From Planctomycetaceae bacterium (GTDB lineage: Bacteria > Planctomycetota > Planctomycetia > Pirellulales > PALSA-1355): a DNA stretch of 15,110 nucleotides. Shown here in pieces: positions 1 through 7,469 of this stretch; positions within the stretch are counted from its first letter, which is position 1; each line of letters begins with the position of its first letter. The DNA is taken from contig SXHT01000081.1 of NCBI GenBank assembly GCA_005773095.1, positions 1-15,110 on the forward strand, in the 5' to 3' direction. Below the pieces are notes generated by a model, which was not told the DNA's origin, searched no databases, and saw only the letters and a program-made list of their open reading frames with translations. The translations under genes and the position numbers were made by a program.

Positions 1-226
1 GCGCAAGGTCCGACGCCGTCGCTTCGGCCCGCATCTCGGGCGCGAACGCAATCGTTCCGGAGCAGATCGGGCATCCGCATCCGCCGCCGTGGCTGAGCAG
101 ACCTTCGCGATCGTCGAATTCATTGGGCGAAACGCTAAAGAGTTTACGGTCTTCGAGCGGTTCGATGGTGAGGCGACGCGCGGGACTGCGCGCAGCCACG
201 CGGCTGAGGATAGGCAGAGAGAACAT
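1..226 (-). CDS. 5' part of a secreted protein with a planctomycete LEPR-type N-terminal signal
   Basis: This is a partial gene: it starts at the ATG at 226-224 on the minus strand and stays open for 75 codons to the left edge. Residues 17-32 read RRLTIEPLEDRKLFSV, which fits the LEPRxLL-type N-terminal element that planctomycetes place on large exported or cell-surface proteins. It is followed by an acidic stretch and a cysteine-rich GGGCGCPICSG segment (Cys50, Cys52, Cys55) that could bind metal or form disulfides. A weak purine-rich GGGAAAG lies upstream of the ATG. Such genes usually encode long multi-domain surface proteins, so most of this one lies outside the window and its function cannot be told. 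The family assignment rests on the N-terminal motif alone. An overlapping minus-strand reading frame at 144-335 was rejected as its shadow. Confidence 0.72.
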   Translation of the reverse strand, partial: MFSLPILSRVAARSPARRLTIEPLEDRKLFSVSPNEFDDREGLLSHGGGCGCPICSGTIAFAPEMRAEATASDLA

Positions 227-567
227 GGTTGCAATCTTTCCCGACGGCGAAGGTGAGACGCAGTGAATCTGGCCGTCGGGGCGGCAAACTCACCAGGGGA
301 CTAGTAGACATGATCCAACAAGATGTGGCAACCAAACCCTAGTGCACCAGCCAGAAAAGTCAATTTACTCTCCGGTGGGACTGCGTCTTCGGTTGCAAGC
401 AGGCACTTCCGTCGCCAAAACGCAACGCCCCTGGTGTTATTACGCACGGTGATGTGCAATGGTTGCCGAAAAATCGTGCCGAAATGGCAGGGCGGTACGA
501 TTTTCATGCGTCCCATGCGCCCACGGCCCCACATCCCCATCCTCCCGCCGTCGACCCGTATGACAGG
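227..567. other. Intergenic stretch without a recognisable gene
   Basis: This 341-bp spacer separates the 3' end of the ABC permease gene from the start of the left-edge gene. Short open frames on both strands (for example 301-540 minus and 323-652 plus) have unlikely composition and no recognisable motif. The only structure seen is the terminator-like hairpin at 469-504, described separately. The promoter of the left-edge gene should lie here, but no convincing -35/-10 pair was found. Confidence 0.6.
469..504 (-). terminator. Probable Rho-independent terminator of the ABC transporter operon
   Basis: AAAATCGTGCC (470-480) and GGTACGATTTT (494-504) form an 11-bp stem with one G-T wobble and a 13-nt loop. 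On the minus strand the stem ends in a run of five T. It lies about 64 bp past the stop codon of the permease gene, where a terminator is expected. The A-rich left arm makes it look partly bidirectional. No folding energy was calculated. Confidence 0.55.
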
Positions 568-3129
568 CTATTCGTACCGCAATGCCTCTCTCAGGTCCAG
601 CCGTGCGGCACGCTGGGCGGGAATCCAGGCGGCGATGACGACAATGGCGTAGGCGATTAGAAATGCGCCAAAGAACATGATCGGGTGCAGGGTAAACTCG
701 ATGGAGCGGCCGAATTCACCTTCGCTGCTGCGGCCGACCAGGTAGGCGATGCCCGCGCCCACAATGGCGCCCGGCACCAGCCCGATGCAACCCATAATTG
801 CGGCTTGCGAAAGAATCATCTTGCGAACTTGCCGGCGCGTCATGGCAACGATACGCAGCAGTCCCAGCTCGCGAGTCTGCTCGAGCACGTTCATCGTCAA
901 GGTGTTGACGATGCCGAAACCGGCCACCACAAACCCCATGGCTAGCAACACCCACAGGCCACCCGTGATGCCGTTGACAAGGTCGTCCACCATGGCTCGC
1001 AGGGCTTCGTGGGACTGCATCAACAGTCCCTCACGTTCGGCAATCTCCTTGAGCCTGGTTTCGATGCGAAAGCGGCTGCCGCGATCCAGATTCTTGCCGA
1101 CCCGCACCGCGTACCCATCGACGCCTTCGATGCCAAGTTTTTGCCTGGCAATGTCGCGCTGAATGTAAAGAGCAAGGCCGCCCACGAAATACTCATTGGA
1201 AGTTCCCGCTATGCGAAACTGTTGCTTCTGGCCCTCCCGCGAAAGATTGATATGGTCGCCTGCTTTAAGGCCGGAGCGTTTGGCCAGCACGGTGCCGATC
1301 ACCACATCGCCGGCACACAAATCTTTCAGCACCTTTTCCGGCTCACCCTCGCGCAGGTCAAGCTCCAAGCGATCGTTCGCGACGAAGTCCCGGGCGATTA
1401 AAATCGCACCGACGGGATCCTTGGTTTCCGCCGTCGGGGCAGGATCAACCTGCACGCTGACCACGCGAGCCGAAGATACGCTGCTCACGCCGGGGATCTC
1501 CATGATTTCTTTCCCCAGCGTGTCGGGAACTTCCGCGGAAAGCCCCGACGCCATGTCGGGCATCGTGGCGCGGACAAAAAAATCGCCGAGCACGGTGCGT
1601 TCGAACCAATGCCCCACATCGTCCACGTTGTTGACGATCGTCGTGCCCAAACCGATGCCGGTGGCAAGTGCCACGAACAGCACACCGGTCGTGAGCGTCG
1701 TCCGGATGCGGCGGCGAAGTAGTTGACGGTGCGCCAATTCGCCTTCCATCTTAAGCAGCGGGCTCAGTATGGCAGTCACGAACCGTGACAGCGGCCCCAG
1801 CGAGGCGGGAATCAGCATTACGAATCCCGCCAGCGCAAGCACAGCGGCGACGATCGGCACGTACCTCAGCCACAAACCGACAAAAAACGCATAGGCCAAC
1901 ACGCCGGCGATCGCGAGAAAGACGAGTCCCGCCAGGGTTACCATCGGCGAGACGCCTTCCAAATCCTCGTGCGCCACAGGCCGCATACCTTCCAGGGGCG
2001 AGACGCGACTGGCCCACACGGCCGGCATGTAGGTGGCAAGCAGCGACACCCCTAGACCCAGAACCGCTCCCAAAACAAATGGCAGCGGAGTAACTTGCAA
2101 ACTGGGCAGAGAGGTCTGAAAGAGGTTCTCCATCAACCGCGTCAGGTAGAATGCGCCTCCCATTCCCACGACCATCCCGATCACGGTGCCGATGAAACCC
2201 AACAGCAGGCCTTCGCCGATCAACAGACGCTTGATCTGCCCCTTGGTAGCGCCGATGGCCCGTAGAATCGACAGTTGTCGCCGGCGCTCACTGACGTTCA
2301 TCAGAAACGTGTTGAGAATGATGAAAATCGCTACGATCAGCGACAGCGCGCTTGCCAATTCCAGTCCTTGCTGCGTCGATTCGAGGGTCTCCTTGCTGAG
2401 CTGACTGCGCGCTGCCGGCGGTCGGGCAACGAGGCCCGGCGGCAGGGACGCGGCGACCTCCTTAAGCAGCTGCTCGGACCTGGCGAAATCCTTGGGCGCC
2501 AGGTGAATCGTGTCGACCTTGTTCTTGGCCTTAAACAGTCTTTGGCCGTTCGTAAGCGACACGAACATCGCTCCCTGCCGATACGCCGCCGCGCCTTCCG
2601 GCGCAAGCAAACCGACGACCGCAAGTTTTTTCAGGCCGCCCGGGGTGAGCAGCTTGACTTCGTCGCCAAGATCCACGCCCAGCGTGCGGGCAAAACCCGC
2701 TTCCAAGAGCACGCCCTTGCCGTTCTCAAAAAACTTTCCTCGGACCAGTTTGTAGTCGCGGACCTTGGCGTCTCGCGCCGGGTCGATGGCCATCACCTGG
2801 ATTTTCATCCGCTTCTTCTGAGCTTCGGTTTGGCCCGCGTAGACGATCGCGATCCGCTCCAAGATGGGCACGACGGCCTGAACATCCGAACGTTCGGCCA
2901 ACTGATCCACAATCGCATCGTCGATACCTCCGCCGGCTTCGCTGCGGATTTCCACGGCCGCTCTGCCGGTGAGCGTTTGGTACATCTCCTCGTACGCGCC
3001 TCGCGTCGTAATGACCGACATCGCCACGGCCACAACCGCCGCCACGCCGATGATAATGCTTATCAGCGTAAGCGCGGCCCGGCCAGGACGGCTCTTGATC
3101 TCGCGGACGCTGAATTGCCAGAGTGTCAT
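568..3129 (-). CDS. ABC transporter permease, double FtsX-domain type (YbbP/LolCE-like)
   Basis: This 853-residue inner-membrane permease belongs to the FtsX/MacB (type VII) ABC superfamily. About ten TM helices are visible: one at 19-40, three at about 257-374, two at about 396-443, one at 479-500, and three at about 722-837. Two extracytoplasmic domains lie between them (about 42-255 and 502-720). The duplicated FtsX cores are seen in the paired cytoplasmic motifs ERRRQLSILRAIGATKGQIK (281-300) and QTRELGLLRIVAMTRRQVRK (751-770), each the coupling-helix region that contacts the ATPase. A ten-TM duplicated layout is typical of YbbP-like proteins and not of 4-TM MacB or LolC. It starts 15 bp after the ATPase stop, so the two are co-transcribed. 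Members extract or export lipids, lipoproteins or peptides; the substrate cannot be read here, and no membrane-fusion or outer-membrane partner is adjacent. Confidence 0.93.
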   Translation of the reverse strand: MTLWQFSVREIKSRPGRAALTLISIIIGVAAVVAVAMSVITTRGAYEEMYQTLTGRAAVEIRSEAGGGIDDAIVDQLAERSDVQAVVPILERIAIVYAGQTEAQKKRMKIQVMAIDPARDAKVRDYKLVRGKFFENGKGVLLEAGFARTLGVDLGDEVKLLTPGGLKKLAVVGLLAPEGAAAYRQGAMFVSLTNGQRLFKAKNKVDTIHLAPKDFARSEQLLKEVAASLPPGLVARPPAARSQLSKETLESTQQGLELASALSLIVAIFIILNTFLMNVSERRRQLSILRAIGATKGQIKRLLIGEGLLLGFIGTVIGMVVGMGGAFYLTRLMENLFQTSLPSLQVTPLPFVLGAVLGLGVSLLATYMPAVWASRVSPLEGMRPVAHEDLEGVSPMVTLAGLVFLAIAGVLAYAFFVGLWLRYVPIVAAVLALAGFVMLIPASLGPLSRFVTAILSPLLKMEGELAHRQLLRRRIRTTLTTGVLFVALATGIGLGTTIVNNVDDVGHWFERTVLGDFFVRATMPDMASGLSAEVPDTLGKEIMEIPGVSSVSSARVVSVQVDPAPTAETKDPVGAILIARDFVANDRLELDLREGEPEKVLKDLCAGDVVIGTVLAKRSGLKAGDHINLSREGQKQQFRIAGTSNEYFVGGLALYIQRDIARQKLGIEGVDGYAVRVGKNLDRGSRFRIETRLKEIAEREGLLMQSHEALRAMVDDLVNGITGGLWVLLAMGFVVAGFGIVNTLTMNVLEQTRELGLLRIVAMTRRQVRKMILSQAAIMGCIGLVPGAIVGAGIAYLVGRSSEGEFGRSIEFTLHPIMFFGAFLIAYAIVVIAAWIPAQRAARLDLREALRYE

Positions 3130-3144
3130 GCGGGAATTCCGGCT

Positions 3145-3873
3145 TTAGCCGGCAGGGGAAAAATCGCGGACGCCCGCCGCAACGGGAGCGCCGGCCGGTT
3201 CATCGCTTTCGATTTGACCGTCGCGAACTCGCACGATGCGGTCGGCCAGCGCCGCCAATTGGGGATCGTGCGTGACCATGATGATCGTTTGCCGCCGATC
3301 GTCCACCAACTCTCGCATCAGGCGAACCATCTGAGCACCTGACGCACTGTCGAGATTGCCGGTCGGTTCGTCAGCCAATAGCAAGGCGGGCTCAATCGCC
3401 AACGCACGGGCAATCGCCACGCGCTGCTGTTCGCCGCCCGACAACGTGCCAGGCACATGACGCCGCCGGTGGGCCACGCCAACCTGTTCCAGCTTTTGCA
3501 GGGCTCGCTGACTGGCGTCCGCGGGCTTTACGCCGTCGAGCACCATCGGCAGAGCCACGTTTTCTTCGGCGGTGAGCGTGGGCAGCAGGTTGAACGACTG
3601 GAAAATAAAGCCCAACCGCTTGCGCCGCATGATCGTCCGCTGGTCATCGCTCAGCGAAGCCAGGTCAACGCCTTCCACCAAGATTTGGCCAGACGTGGGT
3701 ACCTCAATACCCCCGACAATATTCAGCAGCGTACTCTTGCCCGAGCCGCTGGGGCCCATGATCGCCACCCATTCCCCCTTGATCACCTGCAGGTCCACGC
3801 CGCGGAGGGCTTCCACCCGGGCGTCGGCGGCGCCATAAATCTTGGTCAGGTCGCGCGCTTCAAGAACAAGCAT
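3145..3873 (-). CDS. ABC transporter ATP-binding protein (LolD/YbbA/MacB-type)
   Basis: This nucleotide-binding subunit (242 residues from ATG 3873-3871) energises the permease encoded just downstream. It has the complete motif set, with residues counted from the TTG one codon upstream: Walker A GPSGSGKST (41-49), Q-loop Gln93 in IFQSFNLLP, ABC signature LSGGEQQRVA (145-154), Walker B LLLADE (165-170) followed by PTGNLD, and the switch histidine in VTHD (His203). The PTGNLDS and FQSFNLLPT sequences are characteristic of the LolD/MacB/YbbA branch. The ATG was chosen over the TTG at 3876 because it lies 7 nt after a GAGG ribosome binding site (3881-3884). The C-terminal tail after DGQIESDEP is short and Ala/Gly/Pro-rich, with no extra domain. 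It is the first gene of a two-gene operon. The family is certain and the transported substrate is unknown. Confidence 0.96.
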   Translation of the reverse strand: MLVLEARDLTKIYGAADARVEALRGVDLQVIKGEWVAIMGPSGSGKSTLLNIVGGIEVPTSGQILVEGVDLASLSDDQRTIMRRKRLGFIFQSFNLLPTLTAEENVALPMVLDGVKPADASQRALQKLEQVGVAHRRRHVPGTLSGGEQQRVAIARALAIEPALLLADEPTGNLDSASGAQMVRLMRELVDDRRQTIIMVTHDPQLAALADRIVRVRDGQIESDEPAGAPVAAGVRDFSPAG

Positions 3874-4064
3874 CAAGGAACCTCGGATTCAGCGGTGGAA
3901 GGTAGGAAGGTCCGCGGCCCAATCGCGCCGCAACCGTCGTTCCAGGCGGGAATTTGGTTAACGATCGATACTATTCCTTGATAACCAACCATACGCCGTT
4001 CCGCTAGCCCGCATTTCTCACCAACCTGACGCGCCCGCGAGGGAAGTCCTGGCTGGAATCCAAG
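3874..4064. promoter_or_regulatory. Upstream region of the ABC operon with a 7-bp inverted repeat
   Basis: The region holds a perfect 7-bp inverted repeat, TTGGTTA at 3954-3960 and TAACCAA at 3982-3988, separated by 21 bp. It sits 81-115 bp upstream of the ATPase start codon, within a locally AT-richer patch. This is a plausible regulator site or promoter area for the divergence-free minus-strand operon, but arms of this size can arise by chance. No strong -35/-10 pair was recognised. Confidence 0.25.
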
Positions 4065-4325
4065 TTACTCGCTTGACCGCTTCGCGAACGCCTTGGGTTT
4101 GGGGATCAGGAGGACAGCAGGCCACGTTGAGCAAGCGTCGACGTAAGTCCTTGCAGCGTAAGGGTTGGATTTTGGATCAGGCACCAGGTTGTAACTCACG
4201 ATCGCCTGGCAGGGCACGTTGCCGTAGATGGTTCGCAAGTGCTCCCGCGTCCGTTCGATGTGCTTCAGCACGCCTTCGGTGACACGCCGATCAAGTCGGC
4301 AGTCTCTTTGACCAATCAATGGCAT
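4065..4325 (-). CDS. Small unrecognised ORF, possibly a gene remnant
   Basis: An 86-codon frame starts at ATG 4325-4323, 22 bp past the stop codon of the reductase-aminotransferase gene, and ends with TAA at 4065. The first part, around VTEGVLKHIERTREHLRTIYGNVP and into the IVSYNLVPD segment, uses GC-rich third positions like the neighbouring genes and reads as real protein. The later part has poorer codon use. There is no convincing ribosome binding site, no signal peptide and no TM helix. I do not recognise the family. It may be a small gene co-transcribed with the fusion gene or the decayed 3' end of an older gene. The frame is open upstream to 4577, but that part only shadows the aminotransferase. 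Confidence 0.35.
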   Translation of the reverse strand: MPLIGQRDCRLDRRVTEGVLKHIERTREHLRTIYGNVPCQAIVSYNLVPDPKSNPYAARTYVDACSTWPAVLLIPKPKAFAKRSSE

Positions 4326-4347
4326 CCCGGGAACAATCGCCGAGTGT

Positions 4348-6912
4348 TTATCTCGTAGGGGGCAAGACCGCAACCTGCCCCCCCTCATGCGCTCCCAAGG
4401 TGGAACGGCTGATGATGGCGTCCGTGACGCGATTGAGGAGACTCGACTCGTGGCACGCGATGTCAAAGGCTTGCAAGAAGCGATCGACTTCCGCGGCGGT
4501 GATCGTGAGCGGCGGCTGCACGCGTAGCACACGCGGATTCGACCTGGCGACCTGCGTGTAAATGTGGTGGTCGGCAAGCAGCGTTTGCATCACGTAGGTG
4601 GCACCCAGGTTCGCCAGCGCTTCGTCCAAGCCGGGCACCAGGTACGGCAAGAGGCCGCTAGGATCGGATTGTCGAAAGTGTCTCACCAGGGAAGATGGCA
4701 CCGCGTTGAACTCGACGCCGATCAGCAATCCGCGACCGCGCACGGTTTTGATCGTGCTGTGTTTGTCGCACAGTTGTTCCAGCCCCGTCAGCAGTTGCTG
4801 GCCGCGGATGCGGGCATTCTCAGCGAGCTGCTCATCCAGCAATGCCTGGATTGCAGCCAGACTGGCAGCGCACGCCAAACTGCCGCCGCCGAACGTGCTC
4901 GTGTGCAATCCAAAACTGTGCGCGGCGCCATACGCTTTGTGCCACAAATCGCGCCGGGCAAGCATCGCCCCAATCGGCATCACGCCCCCGCCAAGTGACT
5001 TGGCCAGCGTCATCAGGTCGGGGGTTACGCCTTCCAGCTCGACGGCGAACATCCTGCCAGTGCGGCCCATGCCTGTTTGTACTTCGTCGGCAATCAAGAG
5101 TGTACCCGTCTGGCGGCAGAGCGCTTGCGCCGCCGGCAGATAACCATCCGGAGGCAGGTGCATGCCGCCTTCCGCCTGGATTGGTTCGACGATGAAGGCC
5201 GCGTTGCCCCGGCTCATCAGAACGAACCTGAGCGCCTCAAGGTCGCCGAACGGCACGGTCTCACAGCCTGGAAGCAGCGGAGCAAAGGGGCGTTGATACT
5301 GGGCGTTTCCCGTCACCGAAAGGGCGCCTAATGTCTTGCCGTGATACGACCCATCGCAAGACACAATCCCGGTGCGACCGGTGGCGGTCCGCGCCAGCTT
5401 GAGTGCCGCTTCCACGGCCTCGGCGCCGCTATTGGTAAAGAACACCATTTCCAGTGGCTCTGGCGTCATGGCCACCAATCGCTCCGCCAGCGCCGCCGCA
5501 TAAGGATTCACGGCCGATTGTGCGAAACCAGGTGCCTGCGAACCAAGCGCTTTCGTCACCGCTTCGACCACGCGCGGATGGTTGTGTCCAAGATTGAGCG
5601 AACCAAACCCAGCAACGAAGTCGAGCTGCTCCTGGCCGTCCGCGTCGTAAAGTCGCGTGCCTTCGCCACGAACAAATGTCTTGGTAAAATCGCTCTTCGC
5701 GCCAAGCGCCGTCAGCACAGGATTAACATATCGAGCATACACGGCCGAAGCTCGTGGCGCCAGGTCGCTCGGAGATGGAAACGGGGCTGGCTTTCTTCGT
5801 GAATGTGCTGTCCGGCGAGCGGTGGCCTTCCGGTATTGCGCCAAGCTCGATGGCTGCACCGGCAACCCAAAGGATGTCAACCGCGAAAAGTCGAAGCCGT
5901 GCGAACTCGCGATTGCGCCGATTTCTTGCACGTTATCAATGGCCAGATTGCGGCCCACGGAAAAACTTTCCTCGCGATGCTCAAGCGCCAGCACCATTGT
6001 CTCCCCCAGGCAGCTCGGAATCACCCCCTGGTGAAAGCCCAGCAAAACCGAGTTGAGTGGCATCGTATCCGGCACACGCGCCAGTCCGCCCGAGAGAATC
6101 AGCACGTCATTGCGCTGGGGCGAGCTGCCGCACACATCCGTGGGCACGGCAACATCAACCACAACGGCGCCCGGCCGCAACCACGCTTGTTCGATGCAGT
6201 TGCCCGTCGAGGTCGCGGAGAGCACGACCCGCGCCTTGGCCATCGCAGTTTCAAGATCGAAGCCTGTCTGGGCATCGAGCTCACCGGCAAGCTGATCGAC
6301 GCGGCTTGAGGGCCGGCGGCCGACCAGCAGCAATTTGCCACAGTGGGGCGCGAGCAATCGTGCCGCGGCGGTGGCGATGCTTCCCGGGATTCCGATGATG
6401 GCCACGGTTTCGTTTCGCAGATCGATCTCGGCTTCCAGCACCGCTTGATGCAGATTGCGCAGCGCCGCGTAGACGGTAAGGCTGTTGCCCGTGGTGACCG
6501 CAACCGGCGAGTGCTCGGCCAGATAGGTACCCTGCCCTCCAATGATGCCGGTCAAGGAACCGAGCCCGATCACCCGCGCTCCCCATTCCACGGCGCGCTG
6601 CGAGGCATCCTCGACATATTCCATGGCACGGACGGGATCGTCCAGAATCTCGGATGCGTCCAGAGGAATCTCATAAACTCGCCCTTCGGCATGCGCGCCG
6701 GTCCAGCTTACGAGATTCTGCATCTCGTCCGCCACGTGGACATGCGGCAAAGTTCGACCCGCCGGTTCTTCTGCATTCAGGGAGTCATGCACGGCCGAGC
6801 AAAGTTGCAGCAGGTCAACGCCGACGTGCCGATTGAGTCCCCGACTGCGATCCCAGTGCATGAAGGTTTTGGACTCTTCCGAAATCGGATGGACAATGAA
6901 GGCAAACTTCAT
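4348..6912 (-). CDS. Bifunctional fusion: acyl-ACP-reductase-like domain + class III PLP aminotransferase
   Basis: This 854-residue protein has two enzyme halves. Residues 1 to about 355 resemble long-chain acyl-ACP reductase (AAR): TTGNSLT (140-146) matches the AAR TTGN(T/S)xT motif, GIPGSIATAAARLL (174-187) is the Rossmann nucleotide-binding loop, LSGGLARVP (273-281) follows, and CLGETMVLALE (301-311) carries a cysteine at the position of the AAR acyl-thioester nucleophile. The SVGRNLAIDNVQEIG and SSHGF strings also match the AAR C-terminus. After a basic, Pro-rich linker (about 356-385) comes a complete class III aminotransferase of the acetylornithine/ornithine type. It has TNSGAEAVEAAL (493-504), SYHGKT (522-527), ADEVQTGMGRTG (608-619) with the PLP-ring Asp609, and the Schiff-base lysine Lys638 in TLAKSLGGG. 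The order suggests acyl thioester to aldehyde to amine, possibly with channelling; the substrate is unknown. GGAGAGGAG lies upstream of the ATG. A heptamer repeat begins 38 bp upstream. Confidence 0.93.
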   Translation of the reverse strand: MKFAFIVHPISEESKTFMHWDRSRGLNRHVGVDLLQLCSAVHDSLNAEEPAGRTLPHVHVADEMQNLVSWTGAHAEGRVYEIPLDASEILDDPVRAMEYVEDASQRAVEWGARVIGLGSLTGIIGGQGTYLAEHSPVAVTTGNSLTVYAALRNLHQAVLEAEIDLRNETVAIIGIPGSIATAAARLLAPHCGKLLLVGRRPSSRVDQLAGELDAQTGFDLETAMAKARVVLSATSTGNCIEQAWLRPGAVVVDVAVPTDVCGSSPQRNDVLILSGGLARVPDTMPLNSVLLGFHQGVIPSCLGETMVLALEHREESFSVGRNLAIDNVQEIGAIASSHGFDFSRLTSFGLPVQPSSLAQYRKATARRTAHSRRKPAPFPSPSDLAPRASAVYARYVNPVLTALGAKSDFTKTFVRGEGTRLYDADGQEQLDFVAGFGSLNLGHNHPRVVEAVTKALGSQAPGFAQSAVNPYAAALAERLVAMTPEPLEMVFFTNSGAEAVEAALKLARTATGRTGIVSCDGSYHGKTLGALSVTGNAQYQRPFAPLLPGCETVPFGDLEALRFVLMSRGNAAFIVEPIQAEGGMHLPPDGYLPAAQALCRQTGTLLIADEVQTGMGRTGRMFAVELEGVTPDLMTLAKSLGGGVMPIGAMLARRDLWHKAYGAAHSFGLHTSTFGGGSLACAASLAAIQALLDEQLAENARIRGQQLLTGLEQLCDKHSTIKTVRGRGLLIGVEFNAVPSSLVRHFRQSDPSGLLPYLVPGLDEALANLGATYVMQTLLADHHIYTQVARSNPRVLRVQPPLTITAAEVDRFLQAFDIACHESSLLNRVTDAIISRSTLGAHEGGQVAVLPPTR

Positions 6913-6950
6913 GTTCGTGCGCGGCTCCTCTCCGCAATGCAGGGGGTCGG

Positions 6951-7049
6951 CAATCAGGAGTCAGGGATCAGGAATCAGGGATCAGGAATCAGGGATCAGG
7001 AATCAGGGATCAGGAATCAGAAATCAGAAATCAGAAATCAGGGAGTCAG
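6951..7049. repeat. Tandem heptamer array, consensus (G/A)(G/A)ATCAG
   Basis: Thirteen 7-bp units and one 8-bp unit run head to tail. After CAATCAG and GAGTCAG, GGATCAG and GAATCAG alternate four times (making a 14-bp super-unit), then three AAATCAG units follow, and the last unit is GGAGTCAG. The array sits 38 bp upstream of the start codon of the reductase-aminotransferase gene, so it lies in its leader or promoter region. A related array in the opposite orientation is found at 10571-10603, so this is a dispersed heptamer family and not a one-off slippage tract. Heptamer arrays of this kind are known from cyanobacteria (STRR elements); that comparison is by analogy only. Confidence 0.95.
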
Positions 7050-7119
7050 CACGGATGCCGGGGCGGGTTGGTCCAACCGCCTGACTGCTTATTCCTTTCG
7101 GCGTAGCCGTTCACGGGCC

Positions 7120-7213
7120 GGGGACTGGCTCATTTTGCCGGCGAATCCGACGAGGTGTGTCGTCCTGTTTGGTGCTTGTCGAATGTGGTTCCCGGGAAAA
7201 CGTGCCTGTCCCC
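7120..7213. repeat. Imperfect inverted-repeat element (REP/MITE-like)
   Basis: The 22-nt arms at 7120-7141 and 7192-7213 are complementary at 18 of 22 positions. Both begin or end with GGGGAC/GTCCCC and carry a central TTTT/AAAA and CCGG. The 50-nt centre has no coding potential. The GTGCCTGTCCCC and GGGGACTGGCTCATTTT words resemble dispersed repeats I recall from planctomycete and other environmental genomes. No transposase is adjacent, so if mobile it would need help from elsewhere. Confidence 0.5.
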
Positions 7214-7469
7214 CGCTCTTTGCCCATGAACGGTCACCTTTCGGCCAAGTCGTTGAATATAGGGAGGTTCGCAGGCATCGGCAATCGCCGATCGGCAGTT
7301 TAGCGCGCTGTCCAGGATCGACAGGATACTATTTGTGCCTTGAGCGTAGACTCCCGGGAACGCGTTCCAGCGATGCGTTTTTGTCGACGAATTCGCCCCC
7401 GCCCTCCGGAGTTGCGTGATCCTATGCTCCGACAGCGATCACCTCCCCCCGGTTCTTGGACTCCTGGTC

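Larger units (their letters stand above)
6913..7469. other. Non-coding stretch with repeat elements
   Basis: No believable gene lies between the fusion gene and the recombinase remnant. The long plus-strand frame through here (6343-7419) is an artefact that translates the heptamer array into repeated NQ/SGIR units. The stretch holds the heptamer array (6951-7049), an imperfect inverted-repeat element (7120-7213) and a small perfect hairpin, ATCGGC-AATC-GCCGAT, at 7277-7292. The fusion gene's promoter must lie here or inside the array. Confidence 0.6.

Noticed and set aside
301..540. 79-codon minus-strand frame in the left spacer
   Set aside because: It has no ribosome binding site or recognisable motif, and it spans the terminator-like hairpin.
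2275..3342. 355-codon open frame on the plus strand
   Set aside because: It lies antisense to the ABC permease and ATPase genes, whose motifs are certain. Its Arg/His/Gln-rich translation is typical of a GC-rich shadow frame.
4326..4577. N-terminal extension of the small ORF behind the fusion gene
   Set aside because: This part is a shadow of the aminotransferase C-terminus, with Ser/Arg-rich sequence. Only the part after 4325 could be independent.
6951..7049. CRISPR array
   Set aside because: The units are 7 bp with no spacers and no cas genes nearby. It is a simple tandem heptamer repeat.
6343..7419. 358-codon open frame on the plus strand
   Set aside because: It is antisense to the fusion gene and then translates the heptamer array into repeated NQxSGIR units, so it is an artefact of the repeat.
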